From Owenia fusiformis (taxonomy: Eukaryota > Annelida > Polychaeta > Sabellida > Oweniidae): a stretch of 64,000 bases of DNA. Positions 44,401-55,959 of the stretch are shown here, one piece after another. Each line of letters opens with the position of its first letter. Positions within the stretch are counted from its first letter, which is position 1. A model generated the notes under the pieces. It searched no databases and was not told where the DNA came from. It saw only the letters and a list, made by a program, of their open reading frames with translations. The translations under genes were made by a program, and so were the position numbers. The stretch covers positions 20,848,931 through 20,912,930 of the forward strand of contig CAIIXF020000003.1 of assembly GCA_903813345.2 (NCBI GenBank), read 5' to 3'.

Positions 44401-47400
44401 CTTGGAATGTGTTGATTGGACATGGTAAACAAGTAGCATTGTGCTTAAAGTGGCCCAAAGGACAATTTACTACAAATGATAAGTCATTTTAAATGTGTTT
44501 TTACTAATGCATGTATAAAATCCTTCAACATGTTTTCTGAAAATATAATCAATATATGCTTATAATTATATAATGGTGTCTTTTTAAATGAAATACTTAA
44601 TTGTTATATACTTATTTACTGTATGTACTTTTGCCTGATACCCTTTATTTGGGTGATGGTATAATAAATAAAATTGAAATTGAAATAAAACATTCCTATA
44701 TCTAATTCTGCAATTATTTGATAAATATTGTTTGGTCACGTGACTCACCACAAGTTGCCTCATACATTTTCAGTTTCGTAACCTGACCCGCACTACAGTT
44801 TGTGATAAACTCCAAATGTGTGTTATTATATGTGATTGCCTCTAGTTTGACTCCATCAACATCTACGTTTAGCTTGTTACGTGGATCCCTGTCGAGTTGT
44901 GACGTCACGATTATCAGATTACGTTTTAAAGAAAACTGACTACGTTTGTTGACTTCACCATCGATTTTCGCTTTGATAGCAAACTGTAACTTCAATTTTG
45001 TTCTCACAACTTCAGGACTTTGCGAAGGACAAATCGGTATCTTCGTTTCGTTTCCTTCTACAGATCCAGTTGTTAAATTTGTACATGATACATTGCCAAG
45101 AATTGAATTTTCTATTGGAATATTTTCTATTGCGTCATCAGATCCGGTGATTGATCGCTTGCGTCTTGAGTCAATTCCGCATGATATCCGAATAGATGTC
45201 AGGTCACATTCGATACTTGGTAGATTACACTGGAATCTAGGGTCTTCTTGAGCCTAAAATATATCCAAAGTAAACATATTTTGAAATCTGAATCCGATAT
45301 AAACATATCTATAACCTGATTCATCTATGTTGTGATTGAATTCGGCAAGAACGCAAAAAACTATATTGAAACATATGTACAGAATTCGAAAATGTGTCGA
45401 ACCTTTTTAATGAATGCTTGTTCTATGGCGTCGGCATTGTCCTTGCAACTACCTCCATAGTAGAAATATTCAATCTCACTTTGCATGATAGCATAATTGG
45501 GGATATTGACCGCTGAAAATTGAAAACAATTCGATTTTCTAAAATTACACAATTTAAAAATAAACCAAGCATTAATAATTGTTTACATTGAAGAATCGTG
45601 ACAAAAACTGTATTCCATTTTATATAGTTACATATAGTAACACTATATATTTATATAGTTAGTGTTAAATACACGTTTCATTATCAGGGAATTCAAATTG
45701 GTTAGGTGAGAAATTTTAATGAGAATGTTTTTAATGTTTTTCTAAATTGTTATTGACATTATTTAGATACCAGAACAATCAGGTGGAGAACTTGTGCCAT
45801 CTGGAGAACCCCACACTCCGTTTCTGTCGCAATAGTAGTGATTCGCCGGAGGAAGAAAGAAGTCCCAGTTTTCCTGACAGCTTACTGTGCACACCTGAAA
45901 CATTTAGTAATTTAGTACTTAGTATATACATTGGGCGATTTGTTCTCAAAACATTGCATTATACATCCATGGGCAGGCATTTTTGATATGTTTAAGTAAT
46001 CGTGTGTTTGTCATGGTTGTTAAAATTAACATATTAAAATGAACTAAAGTGGACATACTTATTACTTATAATTATGTGTCATTGACATTCCTACGTATGA
46101 CTTACTTGAAGATAAACTCCTGTTGGTGCACAACTTACACTACCATGAACTGGAGGCGGTAAAGGGACGCAGGTTTTGGCTGAAACAAACATTCATCATT
46201 TAAAGTGAGTAGTAATTAAGTTAATTTTGATATTTCAAAAAGTAATTTTAAGAAAGATTTAGTAATGTTATTTCTTGAAGCTATTCCATAATACATGTTT
46301 TGCATGAGAGTATTTTGAAATATTGGTTTTTAGATTTGGCAAAGTACCTATTAACTCAATGGTGAAATGGCAAACAACGTCGAGGTGCTCCAAGGGTTGA
46401 CAATAAACGTTGTGCTTTCCAATGGTAAACTGTGTTCCACTGGTCTGACTACACCTATAATTAAAGATACAATACATCAAACTAAAACTAAGGTAGGCAC
46501 CCTCGCAATAAAGGGATTGAACACACAACAATCCAGTCTCATATGAAAAAGTATATATACGGAAAAAATTATGGAATAATTTTATGGTTCACCTGCCACT
46601 TGTTTTGCACAGGCTGACAATGTAGTCCTATTTTAGCCAAATAAGAACGTTTTATCACTAAAATCGAATGAAGACACTTCACCAGAGTACAGAAGGCGGT
46701 TCATAGGCATTCGTCGATACATCTTAAATCTATCGTCGAAAAATCGTCGTACCAACTTTATGTGAGTTAAGATTAGGAATATACTGTACTGTACTGTACT
46801 GTACTGTACCTGTAGTTGGATATATGTTTGTTATCCTGGTCAGTGAATATCGGGGGTTGCCAGGCAACTATCAACGAGGAAGTTGTGACATCCTCCATCA
46901 GTTGACTTTCGGGACAAAAATGTGCCTTGGCAGATTTTCCTGTAAGGAGAACATCGTCAAAGCATTGATCGAAATCATTAGCGCAAATTACACGCAGCTA
47001 TATAAGTTTACCAAATATGGATCGTTTACTAATAGCTACAGGTTTTTCTTATGTGAAACATGTGTTTAGATTGTTTTTAATCAATGTCGTAGATGTGAGA
47101 TTTTCTATAATATTAATATGGCCATATATTTTATTTTGGGATATATTACACATTTCGCATTTTGAGTATCCAATGTTAATTCACCGTTTGATAAAACTGT
47201 AAAATGTTACAGAATTGTGCATTTAGAGTAGCTTTAATTGTAAGAATTGCAGTACAACCTTACGTTGTGTTTCTTTTTGTTGGAATTAGATCATTTTTAT
47301 CTTATATCCATCCATATAATACTATATATTAGAGGCACAAGAATATATAAAACCAAAAGATATGGAGTACCTTTTACGTGGATGGCTCTGTGACAGCTAG

Positions 47401-50400
47401 CTGAATTCATTCCACTGTCCGTCACTGTATATTTTAGTAAATGGAATCCAATCGCAAACCTAAAATAAATTCGTCAAGTGAAAACATGCCTGTGATGGCT
47501 CAATCTAAAGAACGACTGAGTATATTTATATGTATAGGGCATATTCTATATTTGTAGGTATACGTTCCTATGTTACCTTGGCATTAACCGAAAATGTGTG
47601 GAAGAAAAGCATAAAAATGTTTTAAACTTTGTTGTATGAGGTATGATCTCTCATCCTTTTTTCTTTCTTACACTGTTTTTACTCAAGATGAAATCAATCA
47701 CAACATTTGACTGGAAACCTCATTTGATGCTATATGTAAAATGTATTATTACCTCTTATTCTCTGGTTTCGGTGTAACAGTCCATTTATACTTAGAATTG
47801 TCAGTGATCCTAGGTTCGTCCCCTTTCCAATGTATGACAGCGTAATCCGTCCCGGAGTCTGCTGGGCGAGTAATGTTTGCAGGACACTCGATCACTGGAG
47901 CTTGTACATCTATAATGAGGTCAGCAGGTCGTTTGTATATATACTGTATGTTTCTGTTTTTTTAATTTAAACAATAAATCCATACGACTGAGATTAATAT
48001 TGGCTACTGTTGGCAGTCATTATTTCATAATATGTGGTTACTTTGGGGGTAGTGAATATGTCTATGATGCCAATGATCATGGCAAATTAAGATTAACAAC
48101 GTGAAGTATTAGATTGGTAAGGGAACAAATGCATTTAACAAGCTCAATAGATGGCGTTTGATACGTACCAATACATTCAGTTTGAATACTGTGATCTGTC
48201 CACTTGTCATTATTTTCGCACGTTCTGCTACTCGGTCCACGTACTTCAAAACCAGGTGCACATGTATATTCACATTCAGTACCGAATCTAAAAGAAGCAA
48301 CACATTATAAGTTTTAAATTGGTCATTGGGACTCATGAACTCTTACAGTCCATAAAAACAATAATGACTTTTTCAAAGTAGTGCATACAAAGACCGAAAA
48401 TGCACACGTACCTCTGGCTTGACTGGACGCAAGTTTCTGGATATATCACACCATATTGCACTTTCGGCAGGCGAGGGCAGCTTATATCTAAAATACAGAA
48501 ATATTCACTTGATTATTTACACTATGACGTATATTTATTTTATCTTGAATTTTCAAAATCGACTTGTAATTGAAGGAGTAATTACGTATACGTATACGAG
48601 GGTTTTCCCAAAAATCTTTTGCTCTACGTCAACTTTTTCTTGAATATTTTCCAATTCAGCTTAGATTTTATAAATACTGCACTTGGAGTGTTATATTTAT
48701 CTGTTATGTATCCTGAAGTTTTAGCATCATACCTTAATGATCAGTCTAAAAATGGTTGTTGTAGCAACGCATGGATGGGGATGGGTGGGGCATGTATATC
48801 CGGTGGTGTTTTATTGAATATGTATCCCAAAGTACATGTACATACCTACACAATGAGTTTTGGTACCGCTCCATATACCTTGCTGTAAGCAAATTCGGGT
48901 TTCGTCTCCAAAGGCTCGCATTCCTATTGGACACTTTATGTTGACCTCTGACCCAAATGTGGTAGTGCCATCTTTATAAGTAATAATTGCAGATGGATCT
49001 GCTTCTCCTATCTCTTTTAACGTGTGGCATTGGACAACTAAAACAAAACACTTTGGATGTCGATATTTGGTAAATAATGTATGCCTATTGTCAAATTACC
49101 GTTCGAAAGGAGCAATATGTTTGGATTTTCGTAAGATGGAAAACGAACATATAGTCAAAATAACAATAATTTTAAAAAAGAGTATACTTGTACACGAAGA
49201 AGATATATAAAGTCGAAATTGTAGTTTCGTAATCATTATATTACATATGGCATAGCCCAACACAAACATATGTTCGTATAGTCCTATATGAATACACCCT
49301 CCCTCCAATATTGACTTACTTTGACACTCTGGTGTGTTCCCCTCCCAGCTGCCATCTGATCCACACACGAGAGCCGGAGCACCTGTCAACCGGTATCCCT
49401 CGGTGCATTCATAATGACAAGAATCCTCTACGGTATTAGAACACGCCTTTCCGGTGTTCGGGACCTCGTTCATATTTCTACCTCGAACGTAGAACTTTTC
49501 ACTATTTGCTACCGTTGGCAATTCTGGGCAAAACAGCTCTTAGAAAAAATATATTGGAGTTTAGTATTAATACATATACAGTATATATATATCCTTCATA
49601 TAATTTTTTCTCATGATGACTTGACATAAAATATTTTTCCTTATTGAAAACATAATTTTTTAGTGAAGGTATATTAAACACGTATAGTAAACTACATATA
49701 TTAGACTCGGCCTTAATTATTAGTACCTATACATGGTTCTTCTAGAGATTGCCTCACGAAACCACGGCGACAATTACACTCCTCTAGGCTAGATGCTCCA
49801 GACTGTGGTGTTTCTGAGTTAGAGGGACATTTTACACAAGAACGTGGGGAAAGGCCTTCTTTAAAGAAACCACGTTTACACGCTGCAATTAAACACATAC
49901 ATATTCACACGTTTCGTTTTTATGTTTCTTGGTTGAAAAAATGTGATCACTGATTTGAAAAGTAATTCATTTCTGGGGCTTTTTTTAAATTTTCAGTAAT
50001 AATTGTGTTTGATGGTAAGATATACTATTGAAGTTTGCACGTTTATTGACCCCTCTATCTAGTAAATAAATTAAATCGCAATGGCGCTCCTCTCACATAA
50101 ACATTTATAACACCATCGACCTAAACATATGGTCTTATTTAACACAGCTTTTTGTTAACAGTATTGGAGTCTTATTCTTATGAGGAGGCATCAAGAGCAA
50201 CACGTTAAAAAGTAGGAAAGGTATCAAAGATTAAGTGAAAAAATAGATATCGAATGCTGATTGATTGCGTACAGCCTGTTTGCTGTTTAGTCACCTGGTC
50301 CACATTTCAAAAGAATTTTTGAAAAATATTGCAATGTAGTTCTTGTTGTTAAAATAGTGATCATATACCTTTACATGTGATGCCATCACCTTCATAGCCG

Positions 50401-53400
50401 GGTTTGCATACGCAGTGGTATTGCCCGGTTCGTGTACCACAAGTGCATTCGGCATATAACGAACATCTAGGCTGGCAAAGGTACCCATCTACATGAGTCC
50501 ATATTTCCTCTTGTTTATCTGGTAAACAACAAACAAACATTCGAGTCTTAATTCACGTGTGAGGTTAAGAGGAGGGGACAACAGAAAGCCTATATATTCC
50601 TTAAAAGACGGTTCATAAACCCTATATATGAACTACCTATGATTTTATGTCAATTATTCTTTGTACCTGTTGTAATGACATTGTTTTTTATCCTGAGCTA
50701 GATATACCATGACAGGAAATTAACCATATACTCGAAAGAATATGGGTTAATCAAAACGACATGGATACAGGTAGATGATAAATATCATATTCAAACCGCA
50801 AGTTCGCCATATGTTATTGCCCTCGCAAAAAGGGATCTAAATGAGAAAAAGCTAGATTTGACAGTTACTGTATACTAGTACCATGGATGCTTTTACATGT
50901 AAAAGCTATTAAAGAGCATTAAGTAACGCCAGACGTCAGTATTAATTAGATGTCCAATAAACAGATTAACTGTGAAAACAAGAGACATGTGCCGTTTAAG
51001 TGTGACTTCCTAATTATACTATTGTGGTTACCTAGATGTTTTTACAGAATAAAACACAAGTTGTTGGAATAATTGTGGTAAGTAAAAATATTGAATTTCG
51101 AGTGTTTATTGACACCTGATACGGGCGACCTACACTGTACGAAATAGCCTTGCAAATCAAATTGCGGTTACTCCAGTGTACTGTGGGTTGTTCCAAAATC
51201 AGCAATCAGATATTTTCCTTAACTTTGAGATTATGTAATTTTTTCAATTTATATGGCTAGTCTATAACTGAAGAGAACAAATGATCATTAATTACGATTA
51301 ATCAGATTCAGTCTCAGTTTCTATTCTACTCTACTCAAGTGCTTGATCTTGAGAATACAGTCGTTCCCAAGTGTAAATACACAAGTAATTGCTTGTCACT
51401 TGAACAGGTTTCGAGTCTGTTTATTACCTTACGCATTTTATCTGGTTCTTATACCAGATCATTTAGTTTTCTTTGTAAATTAAAGGGAGAACCAGGGTTG
51501 ATTTGTTTATATAATATTCCTATTCAATTCTTCTAATGTGAGAGTTCACATATACCTATTACATGTAAATATTTCTCTGTCATACAATAAACATATCGGA
51601 AGGAAATTATTACAATAAACAATGTTTTGCTCACAGCATTCTCTACTACGCCTACGTATTTTGAAGCAAATAATTTTAAAAACATGTAATAATTCGCTTT
51701 CATGTCACGAAATGATATTGGTTGCCAATTATATTTGGCATTCATTTGAAAAATAGGAAATGTCTTCCTTTTCAAGTCTAAAGATTTTGGACATTCCTGC
51801 GACATTTTTTTGATTGGGTATACGAACACAAAGAGGTGAAGGCATCTAAACGGCGTGTGATATGTCAGTAATTCACACTCAGCTAGGCAAAGTTCTTCCT
51901 ATTTCAGTCAATCCGAACACAGTATTTCTAATAACTGCAGTGCATTATATCACCAGTCATAACATCCAAGGTGACATCCTGATTGTACAGACTGAAATTG
52001 ATACTTTGCCAGCTTGACCATTGTAAAAGGTCTCATTGAAAATATGTTTTTTGGTAATTTCGTATCTTTTAAGTGACCTGGTAGAGAGTATTTTGCAGAC
52101 GTTGTTTCCTAAAATTAACACTCGACGCTGCGCAGCTCGTGTAAATTTTGAAAAGCAACACCTTTAGTGAATTGTCATTCCACATTGCACTGAGTCCAGG
52201 GCTTAAATTCGTGAATAAAATCGTGGATGATAAAAGAATACATTTTGATGCGTGTAAAATTTATTTCTTCATTTTATTTTATCGTTTGTTGCAACTTTAA
52301 TTTTGACCTTAAATTTCACCGGGAAAGGAAATCTAAACACGTCTGTTCAAGTTGTCAACCAAATGTCTGGTCGTACGGACGAAGTACTCTCAAAAGAGTT
52401 TCTTGAAAGGAAATCCTTCACTTAGACGATCAAAAAATAGCCATGTTGTTTTTGTCATTCTCACTTTTAGCCATTAAACGACCACAATGTTTAACAAAAT
52501 GGATTGGTTTTTCAACAAACCAAACTCAACCCATTAACCCTTTGGTTTAGTTTTTCAAGACCATACGCGCTGAACTAGATAGATATAATGTTATCGAGTA
52601 ATGTGGCCTGATTTTTGAAAAATAGTTTCCGTTCAGTAAACATTAAACATGCATACAAATTGCATATACTGTATATCATCTTTTAACATGCTTCCATCTA
52701 GCACGTAAAACTGAAATAATGAGTTTATCTCTAAAATAATTATGACGAAGCTGGAGTTCAAAACATGCACCATTGTTAAACTGTTTACTCATAAAATCCG
52801 AGTTTAGAACGCAAGGTTTTTCATTAAATGTAAATATAAAACAATTGTTTTTGCGCTATGTGGCTGAAGCACATCTAAAATAGTCTAGACAACTCTAAAC
52901 CTAAATTACCCATTGAGCGAAACTCGATTCTTGTGGCACGTGATTGGACACAAATAACTGTTTGTCAAATAAAAGAAAATATCACAGGATGCAAAAGTTA
53001 AACATTTTACAATTCTTTAGATTTCATTCGAAATTGAGGCACCACGTCATATCATATTTATAAAACAAGCCGAACAAAACCACGTGAACAAAAAAGTAAA
53101 TAACATTGTACCCAGTACGCCCCTACGTGCAAAGAAAAATAAAAACTTTGAATTTTGAAAATCGGATCCAAACAGATACAAACTAACATTGTATAATGCT
53201 CATTCACATGAAACGCACCAATCATGTCCTCCCTTTGAGATTTCCCAAATGTGCAATACCAAATATAGGCAAAACAAAATGAAGTCCATGACTAAATATT
53301 GCCAAACCTCAATATCAATTAATTAAGAAAAATCTGTCATGTTATTTCTTGGAAAAGGAGTGAGGTTTTCTAAGATAGTTATGATGGGGTTTATAATATC

Positions 53401-55950
53401 TACGGAATGTTATTGCCACATGATATGGTAACCATGCAACGTTAATGGCAACCGTTATCGCTGTTTAGTCTACGTTTGTAAAATAGTACCGAAACCGACT
53501 TTCTCTGCATTGCTACACCCTTATTCCTGGAAAATGAACATGAGAATACATACTGTAAAGGGTCGAGGGGTTTTTGTACCCTAGTATGCAATTAACGCAT
53601 GTACACTCCCCTCCATAAGTTTGGCAACCTTTTTTCCCCCATTGAACTACGTGTTAAAGCCTCTTTACCTTTGCATTTTTATTTACTTAACCTGCGATGA
53701 AAATACTTATACTATTGATGGAAACGTAATTTGACTTTAATTCCAATACCTCCAAATTTTCTCAATTTTTTTCCTCAATTACAGTAGGTCGAAAATTGAT
53801 GATGAATTTGATGAATTTTTGAAAATCGACATTCCCATGTTAACCAATGGGAAATGGTAGGTTTGCCGCAAGACATATGACAGAATATCCATCCATTCTA
53901 GTCCTTGCAAAAAATACGAGTTAGGCAGATAATTGAATTTGCTATCTTTATTTAACAAAAAATTGATATGTTTCTTCAGGTTCAACAAAGTTATAGGGCT
54001 TTAAAGTCAAAATTGTTTTTCAAATAACCTCTCCCATTGAAATAACACAGGAGGCGAAAAATTATTTTCAAAAGTGACTTTGAAGCGCTGTAACTTTAAT
54101 ATTCATCAAATAAACTAAACACTTAGTGTTCAAAAAAGTAAGACAATTCAATTTTCTATATGAAAATATTTTTTGCTGAATCTTTTACTGAAAAGATATC
54201 CTGATTTCTGATTTGCCCCGAACCCTCCATTTCTCATTGGATTACATGGGAATGACGATTTTCAAAAATTCATCAAATTTATCATCAATTTTCGACCTAT
54301 TGTAATTGAGGAAAAAATTGAGAAAAATTTGGAGGTATTGGAAATAAAGTCAAGTTACGTTTCCATCAATATTATAAGTTATTTCATCGCCGGTTAAGTA
54401 AATAAAAATTCAAACGTAAAGAGGCTTTAACACGTAGTTCAATGGAGAAAAAAGGTTGCCAAACTTATGGAGGGGAGTGTATGCTATATAAGATGAATTT
54501 ATCTTATGGAGTATAGAAGGGCGAGCTTTGAACTTTGCGTATGACGTTATGCAAACTTTGACGTAAAGAGTTAAAGGTCCACTCTGCGTATTTTCAACGT
54601 TCTGGGGCGAAATAAAGACTTACATTTGAATTTCATAGAATTTTAAATGTATTGATAAGAACCTTATCTTTCAATTGACACCAACAATAGCTCAAACGGA
54701 CCACATCAAAGCTTACAATAAATTATCAAAAAATATTTTCGATCTGTCAAGCTTCATATATCAAGTTTTTTTATCAATGTTATTGAAAGATAGCAAAGTT
54801 GTTTGTATTACATGACACATTCATTTTTATAGAAGTGTCGCCATCTTTTAAATCAACAGTTATGTAAAACATGCACTTTGTTTAACATGTGCATGCACTT
54901 CTAATGATCTCTGAACTTCAAATGCTTTTTTCTATGTGAGTTGCCAACTTTCTTCTAAATTGAGTATAGTGGGCCTTTAATTCAGCAAGTTTGCTTATCC
55001 AAGTCTGCCTACCTTGAATATATAGACAACGCATGCAATGGTCAAGCATGATATTAAATTATTAATCTATTTGTTGAAATACTCCATTCCCAGCCTTAAA
55101 TCTACATACATCTAATTAAGCAAAATAAATGACATCTTTATCTGGGCTAGTATCACAATTCATATGTACATGTATACTATTGAGTTCTTTTGCAAAGGTC
55201 GAGAATTAGTATTGTCAGCCATGCATTACTATAATTTGTAATCATCTCACCTCCATGGAGGCTCCTTGCAAGCCGGTCAAATGTCTGAAAATTTGGAATC
55301 ATAAATGTATGATTGGGAAGCCTAGATGCAATTGATTTCAGTTCTTCGAGATCAGCATTTTTTATTCCAAATGCATAGATTTCAGCCTGGGGGCCGAATT
55401 TTTCAGTATTCCATTCTGGGTCCCATTTCAGAGATTGTATCGTGTAAGAAACTTGGACTGGAGGGTTTCCTATGTTTGATTTTCCGTCTGTTAAAACAAA
55501 TACAGCCTTTTTAGAAGTCACTCGAGAATTTAACAATATTTCGTAAGCTTTTTGGAGAGCTTCATACGTAGCAGTCCAACCTACTGGAGTTTTACGTTCA
55601 ATGCTACCTGCTATTCGTCGCGTCAAAGAACACTTATTCTCTCTGTCATTATTAAGATCATTTATATCAATGACCGCTGATGTACTGTATGTTATAATGG
55701 CGACACGTGTGTTGTCACCATCCACTGTGAAATGTTGAAGTAGGGTTTTTACGAAGTTTACCATAGCGTTCCATCCATCAGCAGTTACGCTGTTAGATCT
55801 ATCTAAGATAAATACCAGGTCTATTTCGTGGGTGGTGTTGTATCGGAGGTAGAACTCATTAACAATGTCAAGCCCTTCATTGATGATATCCGTGTGTGAT
55901 GTCACAATGCTGCAGGCGCATATAATTAGGAATGGTATTGCAGGCTTCAT
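34128..55950 (-). CDS. Gene C: transmembrane SVEP1-like protein (vWA, GCC2, sushi, HYR, EGF, pentraxin, SEA, TM), complete
   Basis: Thirty-five exons keep one frame of 6918 bases (2305 residues): 55950-55251, 50518-50369, 49882-49727, 49538-49320, 49037-48846, 48487-48412, 48287-48169, 47909-47753, 47459-47371, 46939-46810, 46454-46348, 46179-46106, 45894-45771, 45512-45403, 45253-44749, 44469-44314, 43875-43714, 43510-43346, 42748-42539, 42289-42062, 40947-40834, 40574-40443, 40217-39997, 39613-39427, 39103-38879, 38661-38543, 38378-38276, 38155-37472, 36939-36820, 36451-36357, 36067-36003, 35896-35706, 35483-35336, 35004-34871, 34678-34128. Every phase matches. All introns are GT-AG except one GC-AG. 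Domain order through the pentraxin follows vertebrate SVEP1, a secreted matrix protein. Here a SEA domain, membrane helix and tail follow instead of a long sushi array. It is probably a cell-surface adhesion or signalling receptor; that function is inferred. An acceptor at 55960 indicates a non-coding 5' exon. Confidence 0.87.
35706..36451 (-). CDS. Gene C exons 30-32: SEA domain
   Basis: Exons 36451-36357, 36067-36003 and 35896-35706, residues about 1912-2028. [20 protein letters not shown], then [20 protein letters not shown] and [16 protein letters not shown], follow the SEA pattern, ending with the characteristic (G/S)SVxVxF strand just before a membrane span. A Ser near the SxVxVDF strand could mark autoproteolysis, but a clear GSVVV cleavage loop is not certain. 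Confidence 0.72.
36820..38661 (-). CDS. Gene C exons 26-29: eight EGF-like domains and Thr-rich linker
   Basis: Exons 38661-38543 ([12 protein letters not shown]), 38378-38276 ([14 protein letters not shown]), 38155-37472 (five EGFs in one 684-base exon, for example [42 protein letters not shown]) and 36939-36820 ([14 protein letters not shown]). Before the last EGF is a mucin-like [20 protein letters not shown] linker. Exon 26 ends in a GC donor (CAG then GCAAGT). Residues about 1570-1911. Confidence 0.87.
37081..37182. mobile_element. Short MITE, deletion derivative, in a gene C intron
   Basis: TGTCACCACCTGCCAAGTG and CACTTGTAGTGGTGACA are near inverses. The interior CAGACGCCGAACACCAACCG and GGACCATAACAATATGTCA match the right part of the 15250-15879 element but lack its TGACCTT core. 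Confidence 0.75.
38879..40217 (-). CDS. Gene C exons 23-25: pentraxin domain
   Basis: Exons 40217-39997, 39613-39427 and 39103-38879, residues about 1359-1569. HICVTWAS matches the pentraxin signature HxCxS/TWxS. The surrounding sequence ([62 protein letters not shown]) follows the pentraxin/laminin-G beta-sandwich order. The exon 23 acceptor is duplicated 36 bases upstream (see findings). Confidence 0.88.
39691..39785. repeat. Dispersed repeat in a gene C intron
   Basis: GGACCTTCGGTCC is followed by GGATAAACCCCATATCCAAA and ACCTCCCAGTACACAACCCT, closely related to 760-815 and, in inverse, to 205-300. Confidence 0.6.
40211..40258 (-). repeat. 36-bp tandem duplication across a splice acceptor
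   Basis: GTTAAATCTACAATGAATAT... at 40211 is repeated 36 bases away at 40247. Each copy carries a TAG acceptor plus the start of exon 23. Both acceptors keep frame, so use of the outer one would add 12 residues ([12 protein letters not shown]). Confidence 0.85.
40443..42748 (-). CDS. Gene C exons 19-22: six EGF-like domains
   Basis: Exons 42748-42539 (two EGFs, the second with [16 protein letters not shown], a calcium-binding start), 42289-42062 (two; [12 protein letters not shown] and [10 protein letters not shown]), 40947-40834 (one; [12 protein letters not shown]) and 40574-40443 (one; [16 protein letters not shown]). All are phase 1-1. Residues about 1131-1358. Several D/N-x-D/N-E/D-C starts predict calcium binding. 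Confidence 0.88.
42863..43255. repeat. 53-bp minisatellite in a gene C intron
   Basis: About seven tandem units with ACATCAATGATTGAAGCAAT and TTCAGGCGTTAGATTGAT. Copies differ by one or two bases. Confidence 0.92.
43346..44469 (-). CDS. Gene C exons 16-18: three GCC2/GCC3 modules
   Basis: Exons 44469-44314, 43875-43714 and 43510-43346 are each phase 1-1 and encode one ~52-residue module: [40 protein letters not shown] and [20 protein letters not shown]. Each ends in a CxxCP...DEC/DC pattern. Residues about 970-1130. They are tandem duplicates of an exon-encoded unit. Confidence 0.88.
44749..45512 (-). CDS. Gene C exons 14-15: linker region with furin-type site
   Basis: Exons 45512-45403 and 45253-44749, residues 765-969. 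No module name can be assigned with confidence. Sparse cysteines, beta-rich texture and N-glycosylation sequons (NVS, NLT, NNT) suggest a folded extracellular spacer. RRKR at about 831-834 matches a furin cleavage consensus, so the protein may be cut into two chains. Confidence 0.78.
45771..46179 (-). CDS. Gene C exons 12-13: fourth sushi domain
   Basis: Exons 46179-46106 and 45894-45771, residues 699-764: [15 protein letters not shown], then [28 protein letters not shown] and PPDC. The phase-0 junction lies inside the domain. The order sushi-HYR-HYR-sushi is as in SVEP1. Confidence 0.82.
46348..47909 (-). CDS. Gene C exons 8-11: two HYR domains
   Basis: Exons 8-9 (47909-47753, 47459-47371) encode [19 protein letters not shown]...AVIHWKG...[15 protein letters not shown]. 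Exons 10-11 (46939-46810, 46454-46348) encode a second, more diverged copy ([13 protein letters not shown]...[13 protein letters not shown]...CHFTIEL). HYR (hyalin repeat) domains are immunoglobulin-like and directly follow sushi domains in SVEP1. Both are split at phase 2. Residues about 538-698. Confidence 0.82.
46783..46809 (-). repeat. (ACTGT)n microsatellite abutting a 5' splice site
   Basis: Five ACTGT units on the + strand read as (GTACA)n on the coding strand, beginning exactly at the donor after gene C exon 10 (CTACAG then GTACAGTACAG...). Confidence 0.85.
48169..49538 (-). CDS. Gene C exons 4-7: three sushi (CCP) domains
   Basis: Exon 4 (49538-49320) runs from [13 protein letters not shown] to [14 protein letters not shown]. 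Exon 5 (49037-48846) runs from CHTLKEIGE to [14 protein letters not shown]. The third domain is split over exons 6 and 7 (48487-48412 and 48287-48169; [30 protein letters not shown]). Residues about 336-537. Each shows the four-Cys, W-before-last-Cys sushi pattern. Confidence 0.88.
48596..48640 (+). mobile_element. Mariner-like terminus fragment
   Basis: TACGAGGGTTTTCCCAAAAA after TATACG resembles mariner termini (TACGAGGGTNNTCCAAAAAGT). No opposite end was found, so this is only a fragment within a gene C intron. Confidence 0.4.
49727..50518 (-). CDS. Gene C exons 2-3: EGF-like and GCC2/GCC3 modules
   Basis: Exon 2 (50518-50369, residues 234-283) gives [20 protein letters not shown] and [11 protein letters not shown], an EGF-like module as found after the vWA of SVEP1. 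Exon 3 (49882-49727, to residue 335) gives [20 protein letters not shown] and [13 protein letters not shown], the Cys-rich GCC2/GCC3 (ephrin-receptor-like) module. Both exons are phase 1-1. Confidence 0.85.
50519..53603. other. Gene C intron 1, distal part
   Basis: 4.7-kb first intron (50519-55250). 51870-52030 is a diverged copy of 19210-19400. No exon was recognised. Confidence 0.45.
53604..54479 (-). mobile_element. 876-bp TIR element with TA target duplication in gene C intron 1
   Basis: Starts CACTCCCCTCCATAAGTTTG and ends with its inverse. TA flanks both ends (53602-53603, 54480-54481). Inverted arms are about 250 bases. The short - strand frame 53988-53779 is nearly the same as 63441-63644 on the + strand, showing the two copies lie in opposite orientation. 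No transposase; probably a Tc1/mariner-class MITE. Confidence 0.87.
55251..55950 (-). CDS. Gene C exon 1: signal peptide and vWA domain
   Basis: Residues 1-233. ATG at 55950 begins a hydrophobic signal ([18 protein letters not shown]). The vWA domain follows at about 42-230, with a complete metal-ion site: DRSNS at 50-54 (DxSxS), the Thr in GWTATYEAL, and the Asp in VLTDGKSN. It should therefore bind a divalent cation and a protein ligand, as in other MIDAS vWA domains. The exon ends in phase 1 at donor GTGAGA. A splice acceptor 9 bases before the ATG (CCAG then GTTAAGAAA) supports this start. Confidence 0.9.
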
Positions 55951-55959
55951 TTTCTTAAC

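Noticed and set aside
49096-49320. Extension of the sushi frame beyond exon 4
   Set aside because: The frame continues into the intron after a strong GTAAGT donor; the extension lacks sushi features.
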